The translations under genes were made by a program, and so were the position numbers. Below are positions 42,376 through 52,700 of a stretch of 64,000 bases of DNA, piece by piece (position 1 is the first letter of the stretch; each line of letters starts with the position of its first letter). Origin of the DNA: Incurvaria masculella (lineage: Eukaryota; Arthropoda; Insecta; Lepidoptera; Incurvariidae); contig OX335642.1 of assembly GCA_946894095.1 (NCBI GenBank), positions 26,733,021 to 26,797,020 of the forward strand. Reading direction: 5' to 3'. The notes below the pieces were generated by a model. That model was not told the DNA's origin, ran no database searches, and saw nothing but the letters and a program-made list of their open reading frames with translations.

Positions 42376-43725
42376 AAGCAAGAATCCATAATCGCGATAC
42401 TTTAGAATTAATCAAATACTTACATGTCTTCATATATTTACCTGTCGTTACATACGAAAGGGAAATCGTTTTCAGATTACTTTTGCGCCAAGGTCGACGT
42501 TATTATGACAGAAAGGGATATTTTGAACTTAACTATTCCCGGTGTAACGACATGGCATTATGCATTGTACATTATCTCATATATTGGCACACGATCAAAA
42601 CGAATTATATTCAACTCGAGCTCCGCGGGACCATAAAATGGCCGCCATAATATCTCGCTAAAACAATGCTAATAAATAATCTGCCAGTGACGTGCGAATG
42701 TAAAAGCGCCATCCATACTTCGGTCGCGCTGGCGGTAGGTAGGTACACGTACGTAGGGAGACGTAGGCAGGACGGGAGTGGCGATCATTCCGAGTCCACC
42801 CCATTCCGAGAACCAGCCTATTTTTCTTTATAACTCCTTTAACCTCTCCTCACCAAATTTAACTGCTCCTATTCCCATTCCCACTCCTTCGAATAAATTC
42901 CTACTATTTAATCTGGAATTTACTCTGGTTTTAAGACCATTCCGGACTTACCCCATCCGGAATGTTTACAAGGCATGTCCAACGTTAGGGTCACTCCGGC
43001 TCCATCGAGGAATAGATTTAATTTCATTTCATTTATTTATTCAACTTCTGGTAGTCAAACTAGGTCATGTCACAATTTGATTGATCCGCGGATTCGATCA
43101 ACTCAGTGTAGAAGAAACCGCAAAGAAACTTCACTGGTCTATAAGTAATGTTTTTTTTTGTATTGGAATTAAGGATACATCCTTGTTCTAGAAAAAAATC
43201 ATTGGATTAAGTAAATACCATGAAAAGGACTTATGGCCTTCCAAAATCCCGAGATCGAGTCAAAGAGCAAGATAATAATAATTGTGCTTGATTTTCTTTT
43301 AACAAGTTCGTTAGGCTATGCTCTTTTTTTAACTGTATACCATATGTCATAAAATAACTTGCCAGATTCTAAGCAATAAAAATTAAAGCCAGAGACAACA
43401 GTTCCAAAGACAAACTTCGAATTTAACCAGTGCCCGCGGGCCCGTCACATGTTGTTAATTTAAACATGCTCCGAAATCAATATCGAAATCCTAATCGACG
43501 TTTGCACGAAACAGTTTCTTTAATTTTAGCCAAATATAATGTTTTTAATATAATAATATATATATTTTTTATAACAGGATAATATTTAGGAATATTTTCT
43601 TTAACTTTTGGTATGAGTTTCGATCACCAATCCCGTCCTTCCTTACTCTCTCTACGTAGATATGTGATACTTATCTGTGTATGCTATATTGATACGAGTC
43701 CAGCCAATTACGGCGTATTGTATGC
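42376..43725. other. Unassigned stretch with a minus LINE scrap
   Basis: The minus-strand 'agtgaagtttctttgcgg' near 43105-43135 echoes the LINE 3' UTR. ORFs of 122 and 100 codons (42282, 42778) partly overlap repeats and show no domain. Confidence 0.35.
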
Positions 43726-43727
43726 GG

Positions 43728-43795
43728 ACGGAGCCCCCGCGAAGGACTAGCTGCTGAATCATAAGCCAAAAGGTTATTGGTTCGATTCCAAGCTG
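43728..43795 (+). repeat. tRNA-like SINE head fragment
   Basis: 'ggactagctgctgaatc' followed about 30 nt later by a perfect B box 'ggttcgattcc'. No complete cloverleaf; a SINE relic is more likely than a tRNA gene. Confidence 0.4.
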
Positions 43796-43889
43796 CTGAA
43801 CATCATTGGCGATATCGACGACGAAGATGTAAACGTGTACAAGTGGTCCCACTGTGTTTATTACCTTGCATGCCGTAAGATAAGACTAA

Positions 43890-44170
43890 GGTACTTACCG
43901 TTAGTGGCTTGAATTTCATGATCAACTGTAGGTCACCTTCATTACGTACCAGTTGGTAGGGATAATCCCGTCCGTGTCGACACAATCGTATTGAAAAACG
44001 ACTACACACTAACCGCTTGGTCAAACCGCTTTAGGCAATGAAGAATTGTCCGTGTTTTCCACCCAGTTCAGTGTTGTCGTGCAATATAAGGAAGATGCTG
44101 GCATGGCACCTAGTTCATGTGTGGTTTTCGGAATAATATTATCATGACAGTAGGTATGGTATTAGTTATC
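43890..44170 (+). mobile_element. SINE copy, plus orientation
   Basis: 'aactgtaggtcaccttc', 'gaagaattgtccgtgttttc', 'ttcagtgttgtcgtgcaat', 'tggcatggcacctagttc' and the tail 'atcatgacagtaggtatggt'. Confidence 0.72.
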
Positions 44171-44349
44171 TATGCCCGGTTTAAAATTACACCCGTTTGA
44201 GTATTTTTTTTAAAGATACCATCTGCATTAAACTCGGGAAAGTGGTATTACTATGAAATTAGGTGTCACGTCTGCGGTCCGTTGTGTTGAATGGCATCGC
44301 TTCGTATTTTAGGGTTGGGATCTCTTTTATTCTTATCCAAGATAATATG

Positions 44350-44660
44350 TACAATCATACGTCCAGTAGCAGCCTGCGGTCGGGTTTGCTTTGCACATGT
44401 GGCGTGGCCCTTCCCCCCCGATCGGCCTTCAGGCGGGGCATCATACCGCAATCGCGCGGGCGGTGCGATCCTCTCCTCCCGCTTACCTCCGCGCGATGCG
44501 AGCGCTTCATAGCAAACGCGTTGAAATGTGCTGCTGGACTTTTGAGCGCGACTGTACATTTTCGTTGAGAATGCGGGAATGCTCCATTGTTCGGATCCCA
44601 TGTAATTTTTTTGTCCTCTTTCCTACGTGCTGCCACAGTGCTATGCAGGAGAGCTAATCC
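44350..44660. other. GC-rich island with long ORFs on both strands
   Basis: High GC here removes stops, giving open frames of 73-121 codons on both strands. None shows a known domain. It may be a fragment of a GC-rich transposon or a CpG island. Confidence 0.35.
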
Positions 44661-44744
44661 CGCCCGGGGTGGTATGATAGCACCAAATGATAGATGGTAA
44701 AATCGGCAACTGCATACCACTGTCCCTCCTTCTCCGTTCTACCG

Positions 44745-44885
44745 CTTCTATCGGTTTGGTAAACTGTGGAATGCAAAGTACAGCCTGGGGTCCTTCAAAC
44801 ATGGTGTGAAGAAGCACCTTTCAGCCCACGTGAAAGTTCGAAAGGCCACGGGCGAGGCCTTGGTGTACGACATATGCCGCGATTA
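44745..44885 (+). mobile_element. LINE ORF2 C-terminal remnant
   Basis: The plus strand encodes 'YRFGKLWNAKYSLGSFKHGV' then 'KKHLSAHVKVR', the same post-RT tail as at 36503-36784. Confidence 0.6.
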
Positions 44886-44934
44886 ACATAAAAAAACGAA
44901 AATGTTCCCGTCTCAATAATGCAGTACAACATAG

Positions 44935-45008
44935 CCGTGCTTGTCAAGGGATGGTTCTGGCATGGCACCTAATTCTATCGGCAATTTGGTGTGTTAGGCT
45001 AACACAAT
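44935..45008 (+). mobile_element. SINE scrap, plus orientation
   Basis: 'ggttctggcatggcaccta' and 'gtgtgttaggctaac' belong to the SINE 3' half. Confidence 0.5.
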
Positions 45009-45009
45009 T

Positions 45010-45112
45010 GCAGTAAGCCCCGATTTCACCAAGATACGGAAAGTTAATAGATGTTCAAACACGTCACTTTTAGTGAACCGAATGGAGTTCCTTCGATACT
45101 GGTCATACAGTC
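45010..45112 (-). repeat. Dispersed repeat shared with 2768-2860
   Basis: The minus strand reads 'ggttcactaaaagtgacgtg' and 'tttgaacatctattaac', matching the earlier copy. Confidence 0.5.
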
Positions 45113-45319
45113 GAACGTTGACGTTGCGATGCGTTGGCGGCGTAGAGCTGCGCGGTGCGTCGATACATACACATACATGTTTAATTGCGTGGGGATGGCA
45201 GAGGAGTGGCCGAAATTTTGTATAAATTTTGATGCGCAGTGCTTTATTCACGCAGAGTAATATTTGACAATGGCTTTTGATTCATACAAAACTGTGTCGA
45301 TGTACGTTGAAGGAACCGT

Positions 45320-45450
45320 CCAACCTAATCTACCACGGAAACTGTTGGTATACACACTAATGGGAAAGAAAACGGTTTTTTTATCTTGATAGGTGGCGTC
45401 AAGCGCGACCTACCCTAAAACATCTGTCAAAGCTGTCAGAGAACATACGA
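45320..45450 (+). repeat. Direct repeat, copy A (partner 49060-49150)
   Basis: 'gataggtggcgtcaagcg', 'acatctgtcaaagctgtcag' and 'aaatcaaacagaat' align in order with 49090-49160. The pair encloses the MITE and the Harbinger remnant. Confidence 0.6.
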
Positions 45451-46865
45451 AATCAAACAGAATTTATTGTTGAAAAATTTGATTTACTCAATCCCATTCA
45501 GACACTTCCATTAAACTCAATTTCTTCAGAAAGCATATATTAAAAAAAAAAAAAATTTAAAACTGCTTACCCGATTTCGATGCGGTTCTTCACGATTACC
45601 AAGTAAGAGAAGTGTTTGCTAAACATATTTTATCTCTGCCATTTTCAAGTGAAATCAAATATACTGCCGTAAATCAAACGATACTTCATAGCTAGCAAAA
45701 TCACTTGTCATAGTCTTTAATCTTTGGACGAGCATTACAATCGATTATGTCGAGGCCTGAAGGGTTCAATTTTGTAATTAACAACACCCGTTGATTCACG
45801 GTTAAGAATGGCCCGGCTATGCTCCTCCATACAACAGTAGTTTACTAATTATTTGTACGACCACTGTTACAACTATTTAATACCTAATATCAGGCATCAA
45901 ATATATGTGTCTGCGCGTTTATGTTTTTTTTAATATAAACCTTATCAAATGAAAGCAACAGGAACATATTCATACACGAACAAAAACTTTTTTAAATCTG
46001 ATTACAATGCTTCAAATCTAGAAGTCGCTGAAGCTCAAATTAATATACACACAAATTTTGTTTTCTCTGTTATTTTAATCAAGGGAACATTTAACAAAAT
46101 AACAAAAGCATGTAAACACATATATTATTTGCCTGATTTTAGATACCAAGTATAAAGTAAATTGGACCAATACTTTTTAAATGATTAGTAAACTAAGTTT
46201 GTATTGGGAGCGTAATTTTCTGATGCTTACGGGCCCACCTTAACAGTAATTCGTGAAATGACAGCTATGACTAATTCGAATTCTAACTTCGAACTAAATT
46301 CTTATGAGATTGCTACTGCACGTCATCAAATTATTATCAGCGATGACGTCATGCGAAAGGTAAACGTGAATGATTCACTTTCGTCGGTGAATTGAACTCG
46401 TGTTCGCTCCATGAGTACTAAGGCCGTACCCAGACGTGCGTGATGCATAGTACCTGCCTAATTCCGAACATCGCGCTGCGCTTAGCGCTCTCGGCTGAGA
46501 TTGCGAATCAGCGCCGTAACGCAATCGGCAAATCCAATTTGCGTAGCATTTCCCGACGACCCGTCACATATGTGCCTCTAGCTGCGCTCGCTGGACGCAT
46601 GTTGAAAGGCGTAGACGCGTATACTATCAGTCTCCCAATAAATTACTATTTAAATAATGACTGAATCAGCTGTTAAAATTGTTCAAGTTATACATACTCC
46701 TTTTGGCGCGTTTGGAATATATATCAAAATGCATTTTTCGCTTGCAACAAAGTTCGGCGCGCCGATGTATGTAACACATATTGTGCAATTGAATGAACAT
46801 AAACGTGTAAATTAATAGAGTGGCTTCCTGTAAAGATGCGACTATTCGTAACTGCTTTTTCAAAA
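45451..46865. other. Unassigned non-coding stretch
   Basis: No gene recognised; moderate GC with open frames at 46440-46664 but no domain. Confidence 0.35.
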
Positions 46866-46869
46866 TTAA

Positions 46870-47411
46870 GGTGGCCCAACCCGCTCATCTCCCCATACAA
46901 AAGGGGAAAGAAGATCACGCCCATATTTCTTGTCAGAGATTCAAAATGTTGCTCAAAATAGCTTTATTCGATCGAACTAGATGTCTAATGACCGTTGGCT
47001 TTGTAAAATTGTGTTTGGTTTCCAAGTTATAAGGTCCGAAAGTTCGAATTTTTCGCGCGTTTTATACAATAACTTTGGAGGTGGATTACGCAATGATAAA
47101 GTAAGAACATCGTAAAAAGATTAGTCATCAGACATAGCTTATTTAATCAAAATTTATGATCTATTTGGTTTTTGTTAGATTTTTGACTACAGCGACCGTG
47201 GTTTACTTTTAGCTATAAGTCGTTTTGAAATTAAAATTTTCGTAAATCTTACCAAATCATACACTTTGCACATTGTCTTTTTTGTGGACATGTTGCATCT
47301 TCCTCATCACGGAGCCTGTCTTATTCTTTGAAACAAAGAAGGTCCCAGAGCTTAACAGCACGGTTTTGTACCGTGCCCGCGAATGAGTTAGGCCCGCCGG
47401 GTTGGGCCGCC
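46870..47411. mobile_element. TTAA-flanked MITE (piggyBac-type), copy 2
   Basis: 542 bp between TTAA at 46866-46869 and 47412-47415. Ends 'ggtggcccaacccg' and 'cgggttgggccgcc' are inverted. It is the uninterrupted reference for copy 3. Confidence 0.9.
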
Positions 47412-48235
47412 TTAAATTGTTAAGGGAGTAAAATACACAATGGCCACATACACACACACATTGAACAGGTAATCTTCAAAATTTAAAACTTTGCGAGTAT
47501 GTTTGAAGATGAAAATGCACGCTAAGAAAGGTTTTTTTTAAATTAAATTGATAAGAGAGTCGAAGAGGTCAAAATTTACATAGTTTAATGCAACACTGAT
47601 CAATATTAAATCGCTTAACCGATCAATGAAAATAAATCACGATAGTTTTTTTTAATAAAAAATACTCGCTAATACATAATATAATAAATTAATAATAATA
47701 CATAACACACGAAATCTTTAGAACCAGGAAACTTAAAATGTTCAGACATAACCTTTAAAATTCCACACGAATGAAGTCGCGGGCAAACGTTGGTATAGTA
47801 TTTAGAAGTAGCTAGATATTTTTTGGTAAAATAGGGAGTCATATGGAATTCAACACACAATTTTCAGCAAAATAGGCCGTGCATATCCACAGGAACGGTG
47901 ATACAATTTTCTTACTTCACTTTAATAGTACCAAAAAGGTGACATTTCCAAACCGTAAGGTAGTCGTAAATTTCCAACCCTATCCTACGCTTCATCGTCC
48001 TCACGAAGTTTCGCTCTGTTCGCGTATGCGCCCACGAACAACAAAAACGGACGATAAGAAGTTGGGCGCTCCCGAACATTGGGCGTCTGTCACTTCGATA
48101 CGCGAAAACAACACCGACGCTCTCGGGAGATAGGTACGAGACGATCGCACATATCGATAGGGCATTGTTGCTACTCCCGCACTTTCCGAACGAAACAACA
48201 ATTCAGTGTTAGGTTGTTATTGAATCATCGAATGG
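47412..48235. other. Unassigned stretch
   Basis: No gene recognised; probably flanking or 5' part of the Harbinger remnant towards the right. Confidence 0.35.
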
Positions 48236-48239
48236 CATC

Positions 48240-49040
48240 GACACATAAGCTGGCTCCACACTGCTCGACCAGCAACATTCATAGAGCAAGCTTGTGCTCG
48301 ACGTTGCGTCCACACACTGGATTTTGTTCGAATTTACCGACAGGCATGCTCACTGTGCGTCGCGTTGTGTCGAGCCATGGACGAGCTGTTATTGTGTCTT
48401 GCGGGTATCGCCTGCTACATAAAAGTACAAAACCAGAAACCTCGACGCAAGAGAAAACGCTGGGTGAAGCCTCTTTTTAAAAAAAGACAGGTGCATAGTC
48501 ATATTAGACTTATAAATGAGTTGAAACCAGCCGATTTTCATAATTATTTGAGAATGAATAAGATGTTATACGACAAATTGCTGAATCTTGTGACTCCTAA
48601 AATAAATAAAATTACACTGTCATGAGAAATTTTATAACTGCGGACTAAATATTAAAAGTAACGCTGCGTTATCTAGCTACAGGCAGGTCGTTCACTGACT
48701 TGCAGTATACGTCTATAATTTCTAAACAAGCATTATCAACAATTTACGTACGATAGTCTGCCATTTCGATGCACGCGTGCGCAACCACCCGCTTCAACCG
48801 ACTGGACCGACTGACTTGCTCGAAACAGCGGCTACACGCACAAACATGCTGGCATCGGACATCGAACAAAATTTAGGCAGCTTCAATCTTGTTGGAAGCG
48901 AGCATTTGACCGATGTTGGACGTTCGAGCAAGTTGCAAAAGGGGTCCACACGTTCGAAGATGGTGCGTAGTTGCTCGAATGAATGTAAAAACGACGAGCA
49001 AGCTCGTACGTGTGGACTTAGCAATACATTGTTTTAGGTT
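48240..49040 (+). pseudogene. PIF/Harbinger transposase remnant (internally deleted element)
   Basis: The ORF from 48377 encodes a HARBI1-like N-terminus: basic RKRKRW, then WVKPLFKKRQ, LINELKPADFHNYLRMNK and LLNLVTPKI. After a frame break at about 48622 the next family block LRYLATGRSF-DLQY-SIISKQALS is read at 48655-48745 behind a stop. The DDE catalytic core that should follow is missing. Flanks at 48250-48320 and 48900-49020 share 'tcgagca', 'gctcg' and 'tccacac' motifs in inverse arrangement, probable terminal or subterminal repeats. Confidence 0.7.
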
Positions 49041-49059
49041 ATATCACTACAATAACTGG

Positions 49060-49150
49060 GGGAAGAAAACTGCTTATTTATCACAACAGGTGGCGTCTAA
49101 GCGAGCTCACCCAAAAGATCTGTCAACGCTGTCAGATACTATATAAAATA
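49060..49150 (+). repeat. Direct repeat, copy B (partner 45320-45450)
   Basis: See copy A. About 75% identical by eye. Confidence 0.6.
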
Positions 49151-49631
49151 AAACAGAATATATATTATTTCAAAATGTATTTGTGTAATTAAAATGACAT
49201 AATTTTCTCGTTGTTAATCTGAAAATGATTTGTTCCAAATTATGTTAATCAAATTAAGGCGTAGGAAAGAAAATATCACAATTACATAACCTATAATATT
49301 TCACTTAAAATTAGTTTGAAGACAAACAAAAGCTCTTATTTTCCTCCAAACCTTATTCTAACTGCATCGCGGAGTACATCTGGCATCTAAAAACTCGTAA
49401 ATAAAACTTGACAGGAATTACAGTTTTGACGTTTCTAAGGTAAGGTCGATCATGCGACACCTACAATAATCTTTGAGTTCTCTCCAGGTAGTGAGGGGCC
49501 AACTTTGAAGTTGAAGGAGCATAACTCTACCACATGAGTCCCCGCTTAAAAAATAAACTGGATATCTCAAATGTGGTCGATGTTGGATATTATTTGATGG
49601 TTTGCAAAATGTTAACTATCTTTTGTTCCAG
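49151..49631. other. Unassigned sequence upstream of the first Dscam exon in this window
   Basis: AT-rich; ends in the acceptor 'ttttgttccag'. No exon found. Confidence 0.45.
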
Positions 49632-49729
49632 CCCATAGTGGAGGATTGAGGATGCGAAGGAGTATTGGTGCGAACCATATCACAATAACGCAACACTTCA
49701 CTGACAGAACTGTCACTCCCGGAGGGGAT
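49632..49729 (+). CDS. Dscam2-like: Dscam exon E1 (start of Ig5)
   Basis: 98 nt: 2 nt plus 32 codons, acceptor 'ttttgttccag', donor GTGAGT. Encodes 'HSGGLRMRRSIGANHITITQ' and then 'HFTDRTVTPGGD'. The last part matches the 'IEQTLQPGPS' strand that opens this Ig in Dscam. RMRR before SIG is a furin-type motif. The preceding exon was not found. Confidence 0.82.
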
Positions 49730-52700
49730 GTGAGTATTAAACCTATTTTATCAACATTAAAAAGTAATTTGTCCATTTAATTCCTATTTAAATATATCGA
49801 TTGAGTCTCCAATATAAATTTTCGCGATTTTAATAATTTCGCTAATTAAATGGGTAATTGAGGTATGAATAACGCCAACCAGCCTATTAATATTTCCTTC
49901 TGCCGGTTCGCTTAGTCGCTGTCTCCAATTACTTCCCTCAATTTGCTCCTGCTTCTAACGACCTAGCCCGTAATCAACTCTCCGACAAAAAACGGGAAAC
50001 AACGCGTCGGAAAAAGTAGTGCCACTCCACAAACAATTTGTTACAGGCATCGCATCCGACGGAAAGTCGCGAAGCAGCAAATATCTTCGCAGTTGGTCCG
50101 TTGCAACTTGGTTGCCACTAAATAGATTGTAGGTACATAGTCAACTTTATCTGTGAATAATTCTTCTTTTTCTTGTCAAGTGCGATTATGTTAATTAATT
50201 ACGACAGTAGCTAGTTATGTCATTAATTTTGCTAGTTTAACAACACGTATTGTCAAGGCTAAAAACTAAATTAGTTACGATAAAAACCACTGCAACCTAG
50301 AACTGGAATTGTTTGATTCAATCCTTCATCCTAGCTTTAGAGAATAATGGGGTGATCAAGTTATATTCAATGGTTCGTGCCTGATTTCCAGTCAAATTGA
50401 GATATTTATTTTCATATTTTGCACATTAAATAAATCAACTGAGAGCTACGTATGTATGCAGGTCTGTACGTTTTGGTTTTTTGATACATTTAAATTCGTT
50501 ATATACGCCTCTAAAAACTTGAATATAAATCAAAAAGGCCCATATCATATACAAGTTATCAAACAAAAAGGACAGCTTTCAGTTCATTTATTTAATGTGC
50601 AAAATTTCAGATTTTTTTTTCTTAATTTGACTGAGGAAACAAACAAAATACATTGTATGGAACTTGAACACCTCAAAAAATTTTAGCTCCGGACCACTCT
50701 CCGGACTTAGATTTACTTCATTGTAAAAGAGTAATGAGACTGCGGTAATAAGATACAACCATTTTGTAAATGTCTGCCGCTCTCGGACTAGAGGTTTAGA
50801 TATACTTCAGCAACCGTAGTATTTTTTAAAAACCGTGCCACCATTTTCGCTGAAATACGTGGTAAACAAATCAAGTTTGATGATTACAAGGTCTTGTAAA
50901 CCTTCACAACCGGGGATTTTGCAATGATATCTGAAATTAAATGATCGAAAAAAGAAACAATTTTCCTCATGAAAGTCAGCTTTAAAACTTTGTTCAATGA
51001 AAGAATATGTTTCTTTGAAAACCTATCAATATTTGTTTTTTCTTAATCAATTTACTTCAACGTACAGTAGAGATTAACCCCGTGATAGGATATAAAGAAA
51101 TAATACACATGTCATACCCTCTTAGATATAATATCTGAACTAAGACCAAATTATAAGTTCATAGGTACTGGTCTTAGACTATACTAAAGCTATGTACCTT
51201 TGGACCTTTTCAGATCAGTCTTCAATGCGCAGCGACGGCTGAACATCCTCCGAGATTTATTTGGGAGAGGGATGGACTGGTCATATCTTCCAATACTGAT
51301 CAAAGGTGATTTTGTTAACCTAGCTGTTGCACAGACATTCTTCTTCGCCAAAGTATTATGTGAACACTGGTTGTTCACTGTTTTAGCAGATCTTCCTGTG
51401 GGTAGTCTATTTTTTGACAATACGTATATCACATCTCGTATGTTTCCACCTAAAATTGGAGCAATAGAAGGGAAATGTTTGTAAAATAGTTCCAGGACCA
51501 ATGTAACCGTTTTACCTAGGATCTTCTTGCTCAGAGAATGAGTAACGTTGCAATTGGTTAACCTTTCTTCATCAACAACATAACAACTACACATTTGGTT
51601 ACTTAGTTAATATAAAACTTAAGGTAATTAATTGAGGTTGAATTTTCAAAACTGTTCCTTTAATTTAATAAAAAAATCTTTTCGGAACGCTGCTCACACC
51701 TTTTAGTGGTCTACCCGAGGACTTCTTTATCAAGCTGATCATTAATATTTGAGGGAATTTGATTTTTTATTTCAGAAAATATTTAAATAGTAAAATTATT
51801 AAAAGTACCATCATTTATAAAAAAACATTGTAAGGTAGGTTTAAACTAACCTAACCTAACCTAACCACAGTTGTATTTCATGGTCATATTATGACAATAA
51901 ATAAGTTGGATCATCGTTGTATGGACAAAAATGTCAAAGCAAATTATCTACTACTATCATGTATGAAATAATCATATTTGCGTTTTACATGTTGAGAGGA
52001 TAATGAGATGATCGAGTTTCATACAGTTGCTTGTGCTTGTTTCCTTAGTCAAACTGAAATTGAGTACATTTCATAAATCAACTGAGAGCTAAATCATTTG
52101 TATAAGTTAATAACATCAAGTAATCAAGGATGAAATTGGCGACCGAAACTCATCGGTAGCCAGATAAGGTACTTTATCTTCTAGCTCGTGGCTACGCTGC
52201 CGCTATAAGTACGGATAAGTTTCGGTCGCCCGTTCTTCCTAACTCAATAGTTTAAAAATACGACAAAAGAACAATCGCTCTTTGCTCTGTCAGGTACACC
52301 CTCGGGCAGGTGATGTCGTCCGACAGCATCGTGGTGGGACAGCTGAACATATCGCGCGTGCGCGTCGAGGACGGCGGTCTATACTCTTGCACGGCACTGG
52401 ACGGAGAGTTCACAGCGAAGCACGAGGATCGGCTCAATGTGTATGGTTGGTGCTATCATGTATGGCGCATGGTGTAATATTGTGTTGAGATTTGATTATG
52501 ATTAAAATTACAATGATTTTGTTCAGTGGGAAGAAATGTTACTAACTGTTAAACCATTTCTACGTCAATGTGTCGTGACTTAGTTAAATACTTTTTGAAG
52601 TGAAATGTAGATGTAGTCCGCAGTGATTTACTTATATTTCTACCTGCTGAACATCATCGATTCCTTAGTTGTCCCATGATTTCACCGTCTTAATGCAGCA

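Noticed and set aside
49729..49741. Reading E1 through its donor, giving GGDVSIK similar to Dscam VSLK
   Set aside because: GTGAGT is a strong donor, the frame stops soon after, and exon E2 supplies the matching ISLQC strand in perfect phase.
51200..51484. 94-codon plus-strand ORF overlapping Dscam exon E2
   Set aside because: Wrong frame for the Ig5 reading; the true exon is 51214-51305 in another frame, confirmed by phase.
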